Origin: Rhizobium leguminosarum bv. trifolii WSM2297
Lineage (GTDB): Bacteria > Pseudomonadota > Alphaproteobacteria > Rhizobiales > Rhizobiaceae
Length of the DNA: 64,000 nucleotides
Direction of reading: 5' to 3'
NCBI RefSeq assembly: GCF_000271845.1
Contig: NZ_JH719395.1
Span: 2,077,287-2,141,286, forward strand
Part shown: positions 52,939 to 62,361 of the stretch, piece after piece
How positions within the stretch are numbered: position 1 is the first letter of the stretch
Layout of the letters: every line of letters starts with the position of its first letter
Position numbers and translations under genes: made by a program
The notes under the pieces: generated by a model
Databases searched by the model: none
Seen by the model: only the letters and a program-made list of their open reading frames with translations
What the model was told of the DNA's origin: nothing

Positions 52939-55748
52939 ACGCCCTTCCCTTCGCTTTCGCCTTTCCCGCCATTCTCGGCGCGCTCGTCGCCCTGCCGGTC
53001 ATCTGGTGGCTGCTGCGGCTGACGCCGCCGCGCCCGAAGACCGAGGTCTTCCCGCCGCTAAAAATCCTCGCCTCTGTCTTGAAGCGCGAGGAGACGCCGG
53101 CGCAAAGCCCGTGGTGGCTGACGCTGCTGCGCATGCTGCTCGCCGCCACCGTCATTCTTGCGATCGCTGATCCGGTGTTCAATCCGCGCACCAGTTCGCT
53201 GGCATCCGGTGGCCCGCTCGTCCTCTTCGTCGACAACAGCTGGGCGGCGGCGCCCGACTGGGAGCGCCGCATCCAGACCGCCGACGCGTTGATCGACGAC
53301 GCAGAATCCGCCGGCACGCCTGTGTCGATCGCCTTCACCGCCGATCCGACCAACGACGCCGTTCCAGGCACCGCCGCGAGCGCCCGCGACAAGCTGCGCG
53401 CCGCCGAGCCGCGACCGCTGGTGCCGGACCGTGAGCGAGCCTTCCAGGCGCTGCGCGCCGCGCTGAACGGCATCAAACCCGGCACCCTCGCCTTCCTGAC
53501 CGACGGCGCCGCCGCCAAAGCCGACGACGCGACCGTCCGCAGGCTCGCTGAACTGCAGCCCGCCGATCTCCGGCTGATCGAGGGCGATGCCGCTCGGACG
53601 GTCGCGATCACCGCGGCCAACAATGCGGCCGACGCCATGACCGTCAAGGTCACACGGCTCAACACCTCGCGTGCTGCGTCCGTGGCGCTGAACGCCGTCG
53701 ATAGCCAGGGCCGCTCGATCGCCAACGGCAGGGCGGATTTCAGCCCCGGCCAGAGCGTTGCGACGAGTTCGATCACCGCACCCTTCGAGATGCGCAACGA
53801 TTTCGCCCGCGTCAGCGTCGACAATGGCGCAACCGCCGGCGCCGTCCACCTTCTCGACGACGCGTTCAAGCGCCGCCGTGTTGTCTTGCTGTCGGGTGAA
53901 GGCGGGGATGAGTTCCAGCCGCTGCTCTCGCCGCTCTATTATATCCAGCGAGCGCTGCAGCCCTATGCGGATCTGATCCAGCCCAGAGATTCCGATCTTT
54001 CGGTCGCCATACCGAAACTTCTCGCCAGCAATCCCTCTATCATCATCATGGCCGATATCGGCCGCCTGCCGGAGGAGACCTACGAACCGCTGACACGCTG
54101 GATATCGAATGGCGGCATGTTGTTGCGTTTCGCCGGTCCGCGTATGGCCGCAGCCCCTGCGGACGATCCGCTGATCCCGGTTATCCTGCGCCAGGGAGAA
54201 CGGGCGCTCGGCGGCACATTGTCCTGGAGCGAACCGCAGTCACTCGCCGAATTTCCGAGTTTAGGGCCTTTCGCCGGCATAGCGCGTCCCGCCGACGTCG
54301 TCGTCAAGCGGCAGGTGCTTGCCGAACCGACGCCCGATCTTGCCGAACGCACCTGGGCGAGCTTGGCTGACGGCACGCCGCTCGTCACGATGAAGCAGCT
54401 CGCATCCGGCCAGATCGTCCTGTTTCATGTCACGGCGGAAGCGACCTGGTCCGATTTGCCGATCTCAGGCACGTTCGTCGACATGCTGCGCCACCTCCTG
54501 CAGATATCGCGTTCGGGCGGCGTGACGTCGGAGGCGCGCGGCAATGCACGTGTCTCCGAAACGCTGCCGCCATTCCGGATGCTGACGGCCAAGGGCACGC
54601 TCGTCTCCGAGACGGGTTCGGCGCGACCCATCATTCCACAGGCCGGGGCCGAACCGACGGCGAATTTCGACAACCCGCCCGGGCTCTATGGTTCGGAAGA
54701 TGGCTTCACCTCGCTCAACGTATTGCCGGAGAATGCCGAACTGATGCCGCTCGACATCACGGGGACCAATGCCGTGCGCGAAGGCCTGATCGGCGGCGAA
54801 AGCTGGTCGGCAAAGCCCGCGCTCTTTCTCGCAGCCTTCCTGCTGCTGCTGGCCGATAGCCTGGTCGTCCTCTTCATGAACGGTGCGTTTTCGCGCTCGC
54901 GCCCCGCTGTCCGCACCGCCGCGATGGTCGCCATCGCGATCAGTGCCGGCTTTCTCATGCAACCCGGCTCACTTCACGCCGACGACTCTAAGCCCGGTGA
55001 CGACCTCATCCTACAGAGGCTCGATAACACCCACCTCGCCTATGTCGTCACCGGTGAACAGGACGTCGACGATATATCCGAGCGCGGCCTCGAGGGCCTC
55101 ACCCAGTTCTTGACCTTCCGCACGACGCTGGAGCCGGCGCCGCCGGTGGGCATCGACCTCACCAAAGACGAGCTCACCTTCTATCCGATCATCTACTGGC
55201 CGGTTTCGGCGACAGCGCCGATGCCGTCGAGCGCCGCGATCAGCCGCATCGACGCCTATATGCGCAACGGCGGCACCGTGCTTTTCGATACGCGCGATCA
55301 GATCAGCGCATTGGACAATGGCGGCAATGTCAGCGCCAACGGTCAGAGGCTGCAGCAAATCCTCGGCAATCTCGACATTCCGCCGCTGGAACCCGTGCCA
55401 TCCGATCACGTGCTGACGAAATCCTTCTATCTCCTGTCGAGCTTTCCCGGTCGTTACACCGGCAGCCCACTCTGGATCGAGGCCCGGCAGGGCGGCCGCG
55501 AAGCGACCGAAAAATCGGCAGCGACAGCCGACGGCGTGTCGCCGATCCTGATCACCGGCAATGATTTCGCCGGCGCCTGGGCGGTCGACGATAACGGCGT
55601 GCCGATGCTGCCGACCGTGCCGTCCGATGAAGCGCAGCGTGAATATGCCTATCGGTCCGGCGTCAACATCATGATGTACATGCTGACCGGCAACTACAAG
55701 ACCGACCAGGTCCATGTTCCCGACCTACTCGAACGGTTAGGACAGTGA
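52935..55748 (+). CDS. BatA / DUF4159 membrane protein, 937 residues
   Basis: Begins with two helices and the aerotolerance-type BatA N-terminus (FPAILGALVALPVIWWLLRL, then SPWWLTLLRMLLAATVILAI). A vWA-like domain follows, but its metal motif is degraded: LFVDNSWAAAP lacks the DxSxS serines. A Rossmann or glutamine-amidotransferase-like domain lies near 310-480 (IPKLLASNPSIIIMADIGRL). Two further helices lie near 626 and 656. The C-terminal DUF4159 domain occupies 685-900 (RLDNTHLAYVVTGEQDVDD, ELTFYPIIYWPVS). Overlaps the DUF58 gene. Confidence 0.85.
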   Translation: MNALPFAFAFPAILGALVALPVIWWLLRLTPPRPKTEVFPPLKILASVLKREETPAQSPWWLTLLRMLLAATVILAIADPVFNPRTSSLASGGPLVLFVDNSWAAAPDWERRIQTADALIDDAESAGTPVSIAFTADPTNDAVPGTAASARDKLRAAEPRPLVPDRERAFQALRAALNGIKPGTLAFLTDGAAAKADDATVRRLAELQPADLRLIEGDAARTVAITAANNAADAMTVKVTRLNTSRAASVALNAVDSQGRSIANGRADFSPGQSVATSSITAPFEMRNDFARVSVDNGATAGAVHLLDDAFKRRRVVLLSGEGGDEFQPLLSPLYYIQRALQPYADLIQPRDSDLSVAIPKLLASNPSIIIMADIGRLPEETYEPLTRWISNGGMLLRFAGPRMAAAPADDPLIPVILRQGERALGGTLSWSEPQSLAEFPSLGPFAGIARPADVVVKRQVLAEPTPDLAERTWASLADGTPLVTMKQLASGQIVLFHVTAEATWSDLPISGTFVDMLRHLLQISRSGGVTSEARGNARVSETLPPFRMLTAKGTLVSETGSARPIIPQAGAEPTANFDNPPGLYGSEDGFTSLNVLPENAELMPLDITGTNAVREGLIGGESWSAKPALFLAAFLLLLADSLVVLFMNGAFSRSRPAVRTAAMVAIAISAGFLMQPGSLHADDSKPGDDLILQRLDNTHLAYVVTGEQDVDDISERGLEGLTQFLTFRTTLEPAPPVGIDLTKDELTFYPIIYWPVSATAPMPSSAAISRIDAYMRNGGTVLFDTRDQISALDNGGNVSANGQRLQQILGNLDIPPLEPVPSDHVLTKSFYLLSSFPGRYTGSPLWIEARQGGREATEKSAATADGVSPILITGNDFAGAWAVDDNGVPMLPTVPSDEAQREYAYRSGVNIMMYMLTGNYKTDQVHVPDLLERLGQ

Positions 55749-55749
55749 G

Positions 55750-57819
55750 ATGACCTTCGACTTTTCGCCCTTCCTGCCTTGGCCGGTTCTGGCCGCACTG
55801 GCCGCCATCGGCGCGATTATCGCCGCCTTCGCGATCTGGCGCGGCATTCGCGGCGCCTGGATCAGAACGCTGGCGGCACTCGCCATGCTGACCGCCCTTG
55901 CCAATCCGGTGCTGCTGCAGGAGGACCGGGATCAGCTGTCGACCATCGTCCCGGTTCTCGTCGACCGAAGCCAGAGCCAACAGACGCCCGATCGCGTCAA
56001 GCTGACCGACGATGCGCTGGCCGCCCTGAAGGGACAGCTCGCCCGCTTCCCCCAGATCGAGCCCCGCTTCGTCGATGTCGAAGGCGACGTCAATTCCGAC
56101 GTGCCATCGACGCGCCTGTTCGACGCGCTGTCGGCCAACATCGCCGATGTCCCGCCTGCCCGCATCGGCGGCGCTATCATGCTGACCGACGGTGAGGTTC
56201 ACGATGTTCCGGCCGCCAATCAGGCGCTGGGTTTCGATGCGCCAATCCATGGCCTCATTACCGGCAAAGCCAACGAATTCGATCGCCGCATCGAAGTCAT
56301 CAAGGGGCCGCGCTTCGGCATCGTCAATGAGGAGCAGCAGGTCGTGCTGCGTGTATTCGACGACGGCCCGAGCCCCGGCGGCACCGCCAATGTCACGGTA
56401 AAGCTGAATGGTGACGAGATCGCCACCCTGCAGGCGACACCCGGCCAGGATACGCCCTTCTCCTTCAAGGTGCCGGCCGGCGGCAGCAACGTGCTCGAAT
56501 TCTCAGTCGCAGCACTCCCCGGCGAGGTCACCACCGCCAACAATCGCGCCGTTCACGTCATCGACGGCATCCGCCAGAATCTCCGCGTTCTCCTCGTCTC
56601 CGGCGAGCCGCATGCCGGCGAGCGTGCCTGGCGCAACTTGCTGAAATCCGATGCCTCGGTCGATCTTGTGCATTTCACTATCCTGCGCCCGCCGGAAAAG
56701 CAGGACGGCACGCCGATCAACGAACTGTCGCTGATCGCCTTTCCGACGCGCGAACTCTTCGTCGACAAGATCAAGGATTTCGACCTGATCATCTTCGACC
56801 GCTACCAGCATCGCGGCGTGCTGCCGCTGCTCTATTACGATTACATCTCGCAATATGTCGAAAACGGCGGCGCGCTGCTGATTGCCGCAGGGCCTGAGCA
56901 TGCCGGCCCCGATTCGATTGCAATGACGCCTCTTTCCACGGTCCTGCCGGCAACGCCCACTGGCGAGATGATCGAGAAAGCCTTCTATCCCCGCCTCTCC
57001 GAAGAAGGCCGCAAGCATCCTGTCACCCGTGGTCTCGACGGTTCGGGCGAGGAACCGCCGCATTGGGGCCGCTGGTTCCGCAGCGTCGATGTCGACCGGC
57101 CGCAGGGCGAGACGATCATGCTCGGCGCCGACAACCACCCGCTGCTGGTGCTGAACCGCGCCGGCCAGGGCCGCGTCGCCATGCTGCTTTCCGATCAAGG
57201 CTGGCTCTGGGCGCGCGGCTTCGAGGGCGGCGGCCCGAATGTTTCGCTCTATCGCCGTATCGCCCATTGGCTGATGAAGGAGCCGGCGCTCGAGGAAGAA
57301 GCGCTGACAGCGCGCGCCTCCGGCCGGACACTTGAAGTCACGCGCCAGACGATCGGCGACAATCCCGGCAACGCCACCGTGCGTTACCCCTCAGGCAAGA
57401 CCGAAACGTTGCCGCTCACCCAGACCGAACCAGGGCTCTACAAGGCCGAAAAGCGGATGGACGAGATCGGCCTCTTCGAAATCCGCAACGGCAAGCTGTC
57501 GACGCTCGTCCATATCGGCGCCGTCGACGCACCTGAGTTCAAGGCGATGATCTCGACGACCGATGTGCTGAAGCCGGTCGCCGACAGGAGCAAGGGTCTC
57601 GTCACCCGCGTCGCCAACGAAAACGGCAGGATCAACGTGCCGCCGATCCTGCCGGTGCGTGGCCAGGTCCGCGTCGCCGACGACGATCGCATGATGATCC
57701 GCATGACCAGCGAGACCGTCTTGAAGGGCATCAATACGCTGCCGCTCTTTGCCGGTTTTGCCGGCGTCGGCATTCTGCTGCTTGCCTTCGGAACCATGTG
57801 GTGGCGCGAGGGGCGCTAA
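55750..57819 (+). CDS. Membrane protein with vWA-like and amidotransferase-like domains, 689 residues
   Basis: Two N-terminal helices (PVLAALAAIGAIIAAFAIW, IRTLAALAMLTALANPVLL), then a vWA-like segment with an intact-looking DxSxS (VDRSQSQ near residue 74) and LTDGEVHD. A Rossmann or glutamine-amidotransferase-like domain is near 275-450. A final helix lies near 663-683 (FAGFAGVGILLLAFGTMWW). It follows the DUF4159 gene by 1 base and is the last main member of the operon. Family name not certain; close relatives are annotated only as membrane protein. Confidence 0.8.
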   Translation: MTFDFSPFLPWPVLAALAAIGAIIAAFAIWRGIRGAWIRTLAALAMLTALANPVLLQEDRDQLSTIVPVLVDRSQSQQTPDRVKLTDDALAALKGQLARFPQIEPRFVDVEGDVNSDVPSTRLFDALSANIADVPPARIGGAIMLTDGEVHDVPAANQALGFDAPIHGLITGKANEFDRRIEVIKGPRFGIVNEEQQVVLRVFDDGPSPGGTANVTVKLNGDEIATLQATPGQDTPFSFKVPAGGSNVLEFSVAALPGEVTTANNRAVHVIDGIRQNLRVLLVSGEPHAGERAWRNLLKSDASVDLVHFTILRPPEKQDGTPINELSLIAFPTRELFVDKIKDFDLIIFDRYQHRGVLPLLYYDYISQYVENGGALLIAAGPEHAGPDSIAMTPLSTVLPATPTGEMIEKAFYPRLSEEGRKHPVTRGLDGSGEEPPHWGRWFRSVDVDRPQGETIMLGADNHPLLVLNRAGQGRVAMLLSDQGWLWARGFEGGGPNVSLYRRIAHWLMKEPALEEEALTARASGRTLEVTRQTIGDNPGNATVRYPSGKTETLPLTQTEPGLYKAEKRMDEIGLFEIRNGKLSTLVHIGAVDAPEFKAMISTTDVLKPVADRSKGLVTRVANENGRINVPPILPVRGQVRVADDDRMMIRMTSETVLKGINTLPLFAGFAGVGILLLAFGTMWWREGR

Positions 57820-57823
57820 TCTC

Positions 57824-58240
57824 ATGCCGGAATTCGAGCTCACCGCCTCACCCTCGCCGGAGGAACTGGCAGTGATTACCGATGCGCTCCAGGCCTTCAA
57901 CAACAATGATGTCGGCCCCTCCGACCGCCAACCGCTTGCCGTCCTTATCCGCGATACCGATGGCAAGGTGACCGGCGGTCTTTCGGGCTATACCGCCTGG
58001 GGCTGGCTCTTCACCCAGATGCTCTATATTCCCGACACGCTGCGCGGCACCGGTCTCGCCGGCAAGATCCTCACAAAAGCAGAAGAAGAGGCCAAGGCCC
58101 GGGGCTGCCGCGGCGCCTGGATCGACACATTCAGCCCGCAGGCCCTGCGTGTCTATCTCAGTCAGGGTTATGAGGTTTTCGGTGAGCTCGAGGATTTCCC
58201 GGAAGGCCGCACACGCAGCTTCCTCCGGAAAAACCTCTAG
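57824..58240 (+). CDS. GNAT family N-acetyltransferase
   Basis: A 138-residue acetyltransferase. Visible motifs are LYIPDTLRGTGLAGKILTKA (acetyl-CoA loop) and ALRVYLSQGYEVFGEL. It starts 4 bases past the membrane-protein stop and is probably part of the MoxR operon transcript. Its TAG stop is within the first bases of a repeat element. Acceptor unknown. Confidence 0.88.
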   Translation: MPEFELTASPSPEELAVITDALQAFNNNDVGPSDRQPLAVLIRDTDGKVTGGLSGYTAWGWLFTQMLYIPDTLRGTGLAGKILTKAEEEAKARGCRGAWIDTFSPQALRVYLSQGYEVFGELEDFPEGRTRSFLRKNL

Positions 58241-58334
58241 AGCGGGTCAGCTTTTCGCGGAAGCGCAGAACCGCTCTGACATTAACGCAATTCCGGACGA
58301 AAAACCGCTTCGCACTTTTCCTGGAATTGCTCCA
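58239..58334. repeat. Interspersed palindromic repeat, copy C (second subtype)
   Basis: Reverse-complement reads GAGCAATTCCAGGAAAAGTG, GAAGCGGTTTTTCGTCCGGA and a final CCGCTCTAGAG. It resembles the repeats at 33517 and 35179 in the AAAAGTG and GCGGTTTT blocks but differs elsewhere, so it is a related subtype. It begins at the stop codon of the upstream GNAT gene and ends 2 bases before the convergent acetyltransferase stop. Confidence 0.7.
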
Positions 58335-58335
58335 A

Positions 58336-58836
58336 TCATCCGTGCCAGGCGATGATGCCCTTCAGCCGCTCGTGCACGTCCTCGGCGATCGCAACGACAA
58401 GCACGCGGCCGGGATCGACGGGGCCGGGAAAGGCAAGCGCGTTGTAGGCGACTTTCTCGAAGCCGAGCGGGCCATAATAGGGCGGATCGCCGACCAGGAT
58501 GACGGCTTCCGAGCCCTTGCGCCTTGCCGCCTCCACCGCGATCCGCACCAGTTCACGGCCGATCCCCTGGTTCTTATGGGAGGGACGCACGGCGAGCGGG
58601 CCGAGCAGATGGCCCTTGACCGTGCCGGCCAGCACCGGCGTCATCCGCACGGAAGCGATCGTCTCGCCATTATCGGTGCAGATGAAGGAGAGCGACAGAT
58701 CATGCGGCCCCTGCTCGCGGATGCGAGCGGCCGCCCGCGTGAAGCGACCCGGACCGAAGGCTTCTTCGTTGATATGTTCGATGGCGGCGTCATGAGACGC
58801 GTCTTCGGTGAGGTAGACGAGATCGTGCTTGTACAT
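58336..58836 (-). CDS. GNAT family N-acetyltransferase (YhbS-like)
   Basis: A 166-residue acetyltransferase of the YhbS-like subgroup. Motifs: EEAFGPGRFTRAAARIREQG, LLGPLAVRPSHKNQGIGREL (acetyl-CoA loop), VGDPPYYGPLGFEKV. I place the start at 58836 (MYKHDLVYLTED); an ATG at 58899 would add 21 residues that look non-conserved. Neither has a strong ribosome-binding site. Substrate unknown. Confidence 0.85.
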   Translation of the reverse strand: MYKHDLVYLTEDASHDAAIEHINEEAFGPGRFTRAAARIREQGPHDLSLSFICTDNGETIASVRMTPVLAGTVKGHLLGPLAVRPSHKNQGIGRELVRIAVEAARRKGSEAVILVGDPPYYGPLGFEKVAYNALAFPGPVDPGRVLVVAIAEDVHERLKGIIAWHG

Positions 58837-59127
58837 GATGACAGAAACCGGATGGACAGATTGATGGGTCTCGAACACGCCTTGGGCGTTCGGGAGCATC
58901 AGCGTCGTCGCGGGTTTCTGGAAATGAACATCAGGCAGGGATCCTAAAATCGTGGAAACGCCGATAGCAGGAAAAATTTCTGCCGTCCAACGCAAAATGC
59001 ACACCACAGCACGCGAAACTATGCAGCGCCCGAACGGCGTGACACACTGTTCAACCTTTACCGCATGCAAAGCCCCGCTATCTCAGCTAACTTCGGTCCC
59101 GACACGCAACCAAAGGAAATGAAGATC

Positions 59128-60138
59128 ATGGGAATGCTGGTGGACGGCGTCTGGCATGATGTCTGGTACGACACAAAGGAGAGCAAGGGCCAGTTCAAGC
59201 GGCAGCCCTCGCAGTTCCGCAACTGGGTGACATCGGACGGTGAGGCCGGCCTTTCCGGCAGCGGCGGCTTCAAGGCCGAGGCCGGGCGTTATCATCTCTA
59301 TGTCTCGCTTGCCTGCCCCTGGGCGCACCGCACGCTGATTTTCCGCAAGCTGAAGAAGCTGGAGGAACTGATCTCGGTCTCGGTCGTCGATCCGCTGATG
59401 CTCGACAACGGCTGGGAATTCAAAGTCGGCGACGGAGCCACCGGTGACCAGCTCTTCGGTTCAGCTACGCTCTGGCAGATCTATGTCAAGGCCGATCCGC
59501 ATCATTCCGGCCGCGTCACCGTTCCCGTCCTCTGGGACAAAAAGACCGGCACGATCGTCAGCAACGAATCGGCCGAGATCATCCGCATGTTCAACAGCGC
59601 CTTCGACGGGCTGACCGGCTCGAGGACGGATTTTTATCCCGAGGATCTCCGCGCCGAAATCGATGCGCTGAACGCCACCGTCTACGACACCGTCAACAAC
59701 GGCGTCTACAAGGCGGGCTTTGCCACCACCCAGGAGGCCTATGAGGAAAATGTCGGCAAGCTGTTCGAAACGCTCGATATGCTCGACGAACGCTTGGGCA
59801 AGAGCCGTTATCTCTTCGGCGACCGTCAGACCGAAGCCGACTGGCGCCTGTTCACGACGCTGCTACGCTTCGATCCCGTCTATGTCGGCCATTTCAAATG
59901 CAACATCCGCCGGATCGCCGATTACCGCAACCTGCCCGGTTATTTGAGAGATCTCTATCAGACGCCAGGCATCGCTGAGACGGTAAACCTCACCCACATC
60001 AAGCAGCACTATTACCGCAGCCACAAGACGATCAATCCGACCGGCATCGTTCCCGTCGGCCCGGCGCTCGATCTCGACAGCCCGCATGGCCGCGCTACAG
60101 CGCCGCGCGTCTTTTTAGACGCGCAAAGGACGCTGTAG
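59128..60138 (+). CDS. Glutathione S-transferase, glutathionyl-hydroquinone reductase type (YqjG/ECM4)
   Basis: A 336-residue omega-like GST that reduces glutathionyl-hydroquinones. The catalytic Cys is in SLACPWAHRTLIF near residue 65, followed by HSGRVTVPVLWDKKTGTIVSN-type residues (VTVPVLWDKKTG, ESAEIIRMF), and DERLGKSRYLFGDRQTEADW in the helical domain. The start at 59128 has AAAGGA 10 bases upstream; ATG 59119 would be too close to it. The last codons lie inside a palindromic repeat (60095-60138), so the C-terminus from about HGRATAPRV is unlikely to be conserved. Confidence 0.9.
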   Translation: MGMLVDGVWHDVWYDTKESKGQFKRQPSQFRNWVTSDGEAGLSGSGGFKAEAGRYHLYVSLACPWAHRTLIFRKLKKLEELISVSVVDPLMLDNGWEFKVGDGATGDQLFGSATLWQIYVKADPHHSGRVTVPVLWDKKTGTIVSNESAEIIRMFNSAFDGLTGSRTDFYPEDLRAEIDALNATVYDTVNNGVYKAGFATTQEAYEENVGKLFETLDMLDERLGKSRYLFGDRQTEADWRLFTTLLRFDPVYVGHFKCNIRRIADYRNLPGYLRDLYQTPGIAETVNLTHIKQHYYRSHKTINPTGIVPVGPALDLDSPHGRATAPRVFLDAQRTL

Positions 60139-60155
60139 AACCTTTAAATTGCTGC
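60095..60155. repeat. Palindromic repeat overlapping the GST 3' end, copy D
   Basis: Nested inverted repeat: outer arms CTACAGCG (60095-60102) / CGCTGTAG (60131-60138), inner stem GCGCGTCT (60105-60112) / AGACGCGC (60117-60124), then AACCTTTAAATTGCTGC. This arrangement is a common interspersed rhizobial repeat. The TAG in the right arm is the GST stop codon. Confidence 0.7.
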
Positions 60156-60182
60156 GGCTTGCCGCGGCTTAAGATTTGCCTC

Positions 60183-60662
60183 TCACCAGCGGTGGTCGGG
60201 CTGCTGCTCGCCCCGAAGCTCAGCGAGGCGGCGATGCGTCGCCTCGGTCGTGCCCTCCGGCAGGCTGTCGAGCGAGAAGAAGCCGCTGTCGGAGATCTCC
60301 CAGTCCGGCGGGCGCGGCGCCGTCTGTTCGACGCTCGCCCGGTAAAACACGACATGGTCGCGACGGGTGTTCGTGGTGTTGAAATAGACCTGGACCAACT
60401 GCGGTTTGCCGATGATCCTCAGATTACCCTCCTCGCGCAATTCCTTGGCGAGCGCTTCTTCGACCGTCTCGTTGCGCTCCAGCCCGCCGCCCGGCATATG
60501 CCAGCCGCCGACATAGCTGTGGCGCACCAGGAAAATCCGCCCCTCCGCATCGAAGCAGGCAGCCCTGACGCCCATCGTCATGCCGCGGGCGAAGGAGAAA
60601 TAGACATGCAGAAGGCGCAGGGCCGTCCTGATATGTAGGGGCCGCTTTTCTTTATCCACCAT
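60183..60662 (-). CDS. Nudix hydrolase
   Basis: A 159-residue cytosolic Nudix protein. The Nudix box is GGGLERNETVEEALAKELRE followed by EGNLRI, close to the consensus GX5EX7REUXEEXGU. The N-terminal segment is basic (KEKRPLHIRTALRLLHVYF). Substrate unknown; members of this size hydrolyse nucleoside diphosphate derivatives. Confidence 0.88.
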   Translation of the reverse strand: MVDKEKRPLHIRTALRLLHVYFSFARGMTMGVRAACFDAEGRIFLVRHSYVGGWHMPGGGLERNETVEEALAKELREEGNLRIIGKPQLVQVYFNTTNTRRDHVVFYRASVEQTAPRPPDWEISDSGFFSLDSLPEGTTEATHRRLAELRGEQQPDHRW

Positions 60663-60732
60663 CGTTCCGTTTCAGCCCTTCATCGCGCCGGATGTGTTTG
60701 ATTTGTCAATAAGCTGGTCTATGTCTCGTAGC

Positions 60733-61641
60733 ATGTTCAAGCTCGCGCATATTTCCGACGTCCACCTTGGGCCGTTGCCTCGTCTTTCCATCCAGGAGTT
60801 GTTTTCAAAACGCATAACGGGCTTTGTGAACTGGCATCGAAACCGACGCAAGCACCTTTTCGGCAGCACGCTGGATCTGCTCCTCGACGATATCCGCGCT
60901 CACCAGGCCGATCATCTGGCCGTCACCGGCGACCTTGTCAATCTGGCGAGCGGCATTGAGATCCGCGCCGCCGCCGCCTGGCTGCGCGAACTCGGCGACC
61001 CCGCCGACACCTCGGTCGTTCCCGGCAATCATGACGCCTATGTGCCCGGCGCCTACGAGAAGTCGATGCGCGCCTGGTACGATTATGTCCGCGGCGATCT
61101 CTCCCCGCCGCAATGGCAGGAGGATCGCCACATCTTCCCGTATCTGCGCATCCGCGACAAAGTCGCGATCGTCGGCTGCTCGACGGCGGTCGCAACACCT
61201 CCCTTTGCCGCTTCCGGCTTCTTCGGCGCGCGCCAGGCTCGCGATACCGTCAATATGCTGCGCGCGGCCGGCGAAGCCGGTCTCTTCCGGGTCGTGATGA
61301 TCCATCATCCGCCGATCCGCGGCGCCACCACCTTCTACAAGCGCATGATCGGCATTCGCCGCTTCGCCGCGGTGATTTCGACCGGCGGCGCCGAACTCGT
61401 GCTGCACGGCCACACCCACCTGAACACGCTGCACTGGCTGCGCGGCCAGGTGCAGCCGGTGCCCGTCGTCGGCATCGCCTCGGCCTCGCAGGGACCGGGC
61501 AGCATCAAGCCGCCCGCCGCCTACAACCTCTTCTCCATCGACGGTTCTCCCGGCGCCTGGGAACTCAGTGGCGAGCGCTTCAGCGTCAACAGGTCAGGCG
61601 ACGCAGTGATGCCGGAAAGCGTCGATATTTTCGCACGTTAG
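60733..61641 (+). CDS. Metallophosphoesterase (calcineurin-like)
   Basis: A 302-residue dimetal phosphoesterase with all five blocks: HISDVHLGP, AVTGDLVNLA, VPGNHDAYVPG, MIHHPP and LHGHTHLN. Asp, His and Asn ligands are all present. Start is uncertain between 60721 (MSRSMFK) and 60733 (MFKLAHIS); neither has a strong Shine-Dalgarno, and the conserved fold begins right after the second. Substrate could be a cyclic nucleotide, phosphodiester or protein phosphate. Confidence 0.9.
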   Translation: MFKLAHISDVHLGPLPRLSIQELFSKRITGFVNWHRNRRKHLFGSTLDLLLDDIRAHQADHLAVTGDLVNLASGIEIRAAAAWLRELGDPADTSVVPGNHDAYVPGAYEKSMRAWYDYVRGDLSPPQWQEDRHIFPYLRIRDKVAIVGCSTAVATPPFAASGFFGARQARDTVNMLRAAGEAGLFRVVMIHHPPIRGATTFYKRMIGIRRFAAVISTGGAELVLHGHTHLNTLHWLRGQVQPVPVVGIASASQGPGSIKPPAAYNLFSIDGSPGAWELSGERFSVNRSGDAVMPESVDIFAR

Positions 61642-61800
61642 CGCCGGTTCCGGACTCCTTTCCTCCAGCACTTGAATCGATCTGAGAGGAGGTCAGGCGA
61701 TCGTCGCAACAATTGCCATGGAGGCCGCTTACCCTCTTGGTATTTTTAGCGGTAAGCGTACAATCCGGCCAACTGCATCGCCTCAGAACGGAGCCCGCCG

Positions 61801-62361
61801 ATGACTTCTTCTTTCCGTCACCTGTCCAGACTCTCGCTCGCCGCCGGCTTTGCCTTCGGCATCGCCACGGCCGCTTATGCGGTCGGCGGCGGCAATGATG
61901 ACACCAATCCGCCGCCGAAGACCGAGACGACCAAGACCTGCACCGGCGGCAAGGTCTGGGACAAGACCAAGAAGGAATGCGTCAATCCGAAGAAGAGCAG
62001 CTTCAACGACGACGATCTCTTTAAATTCGCCCGGGAATTTGCGTATGCGGGCCAGTATGAGAACGCCATCACCGTGCTCAATCTTGCCCGCAACCAGAAC
62101 GACCCGCGCATCCTGAACTATCTCGGCTACGCCAACCGCAAGGCCGGCCGCATGGAGCTCGGCATGTCCTATTACCGCAAGGCGTTGCAGGCGGATGAAA
62201 ACTACATCCTCGCCCGCTCCTACATGGGCATGGCGCTGGTAGAACAGGGAGATATCCAGGGAGCCCGCGTCCAGCTTGTCGAAATCCGCGATCGCGGCGG
62301 CGAAGGCACTTGGGCCTATCGCGCGCTGCTGCAGAGCTTGAACGGCTACAAGACATATTGA
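61801..62361 (+). CDS. TPR-repeat protein, exported
   Basis: A 186-residue protein with a signal peptide (LSLAAGFAFGIATAAYA). A Lys/Thr-rich spacer with two cysteines follows (TCTGGKVWDKTKKECVNPKK). Two to three TPR motifs at 80-180 follow (FAREFAYAGQYENAITVLNL, LNYLGYANRKAGRMELGMSY, ARSYMGMALVEQGDIQGARV). The start at 61801 has GGAG 7 bases upstream. Predicted periplasmic scaffold; partner unknown. Confidence 0.88.
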   Translation: MTSSFRHLSRLSLAAGFAFGIATAAYAVGGGNDDTNPPPKTETTKTCTGGKVWDKTKKECVNPKKSSFNDDDLFKFAREFAYAGQYENAITVLNLARNQNDPRILNYLGYANRKAGRMELGMSYYRKALQADENYILARSYMGMALVEQGDIQGARVQLVEIRDRGGEGTWAYRALLQSLNGYKTY

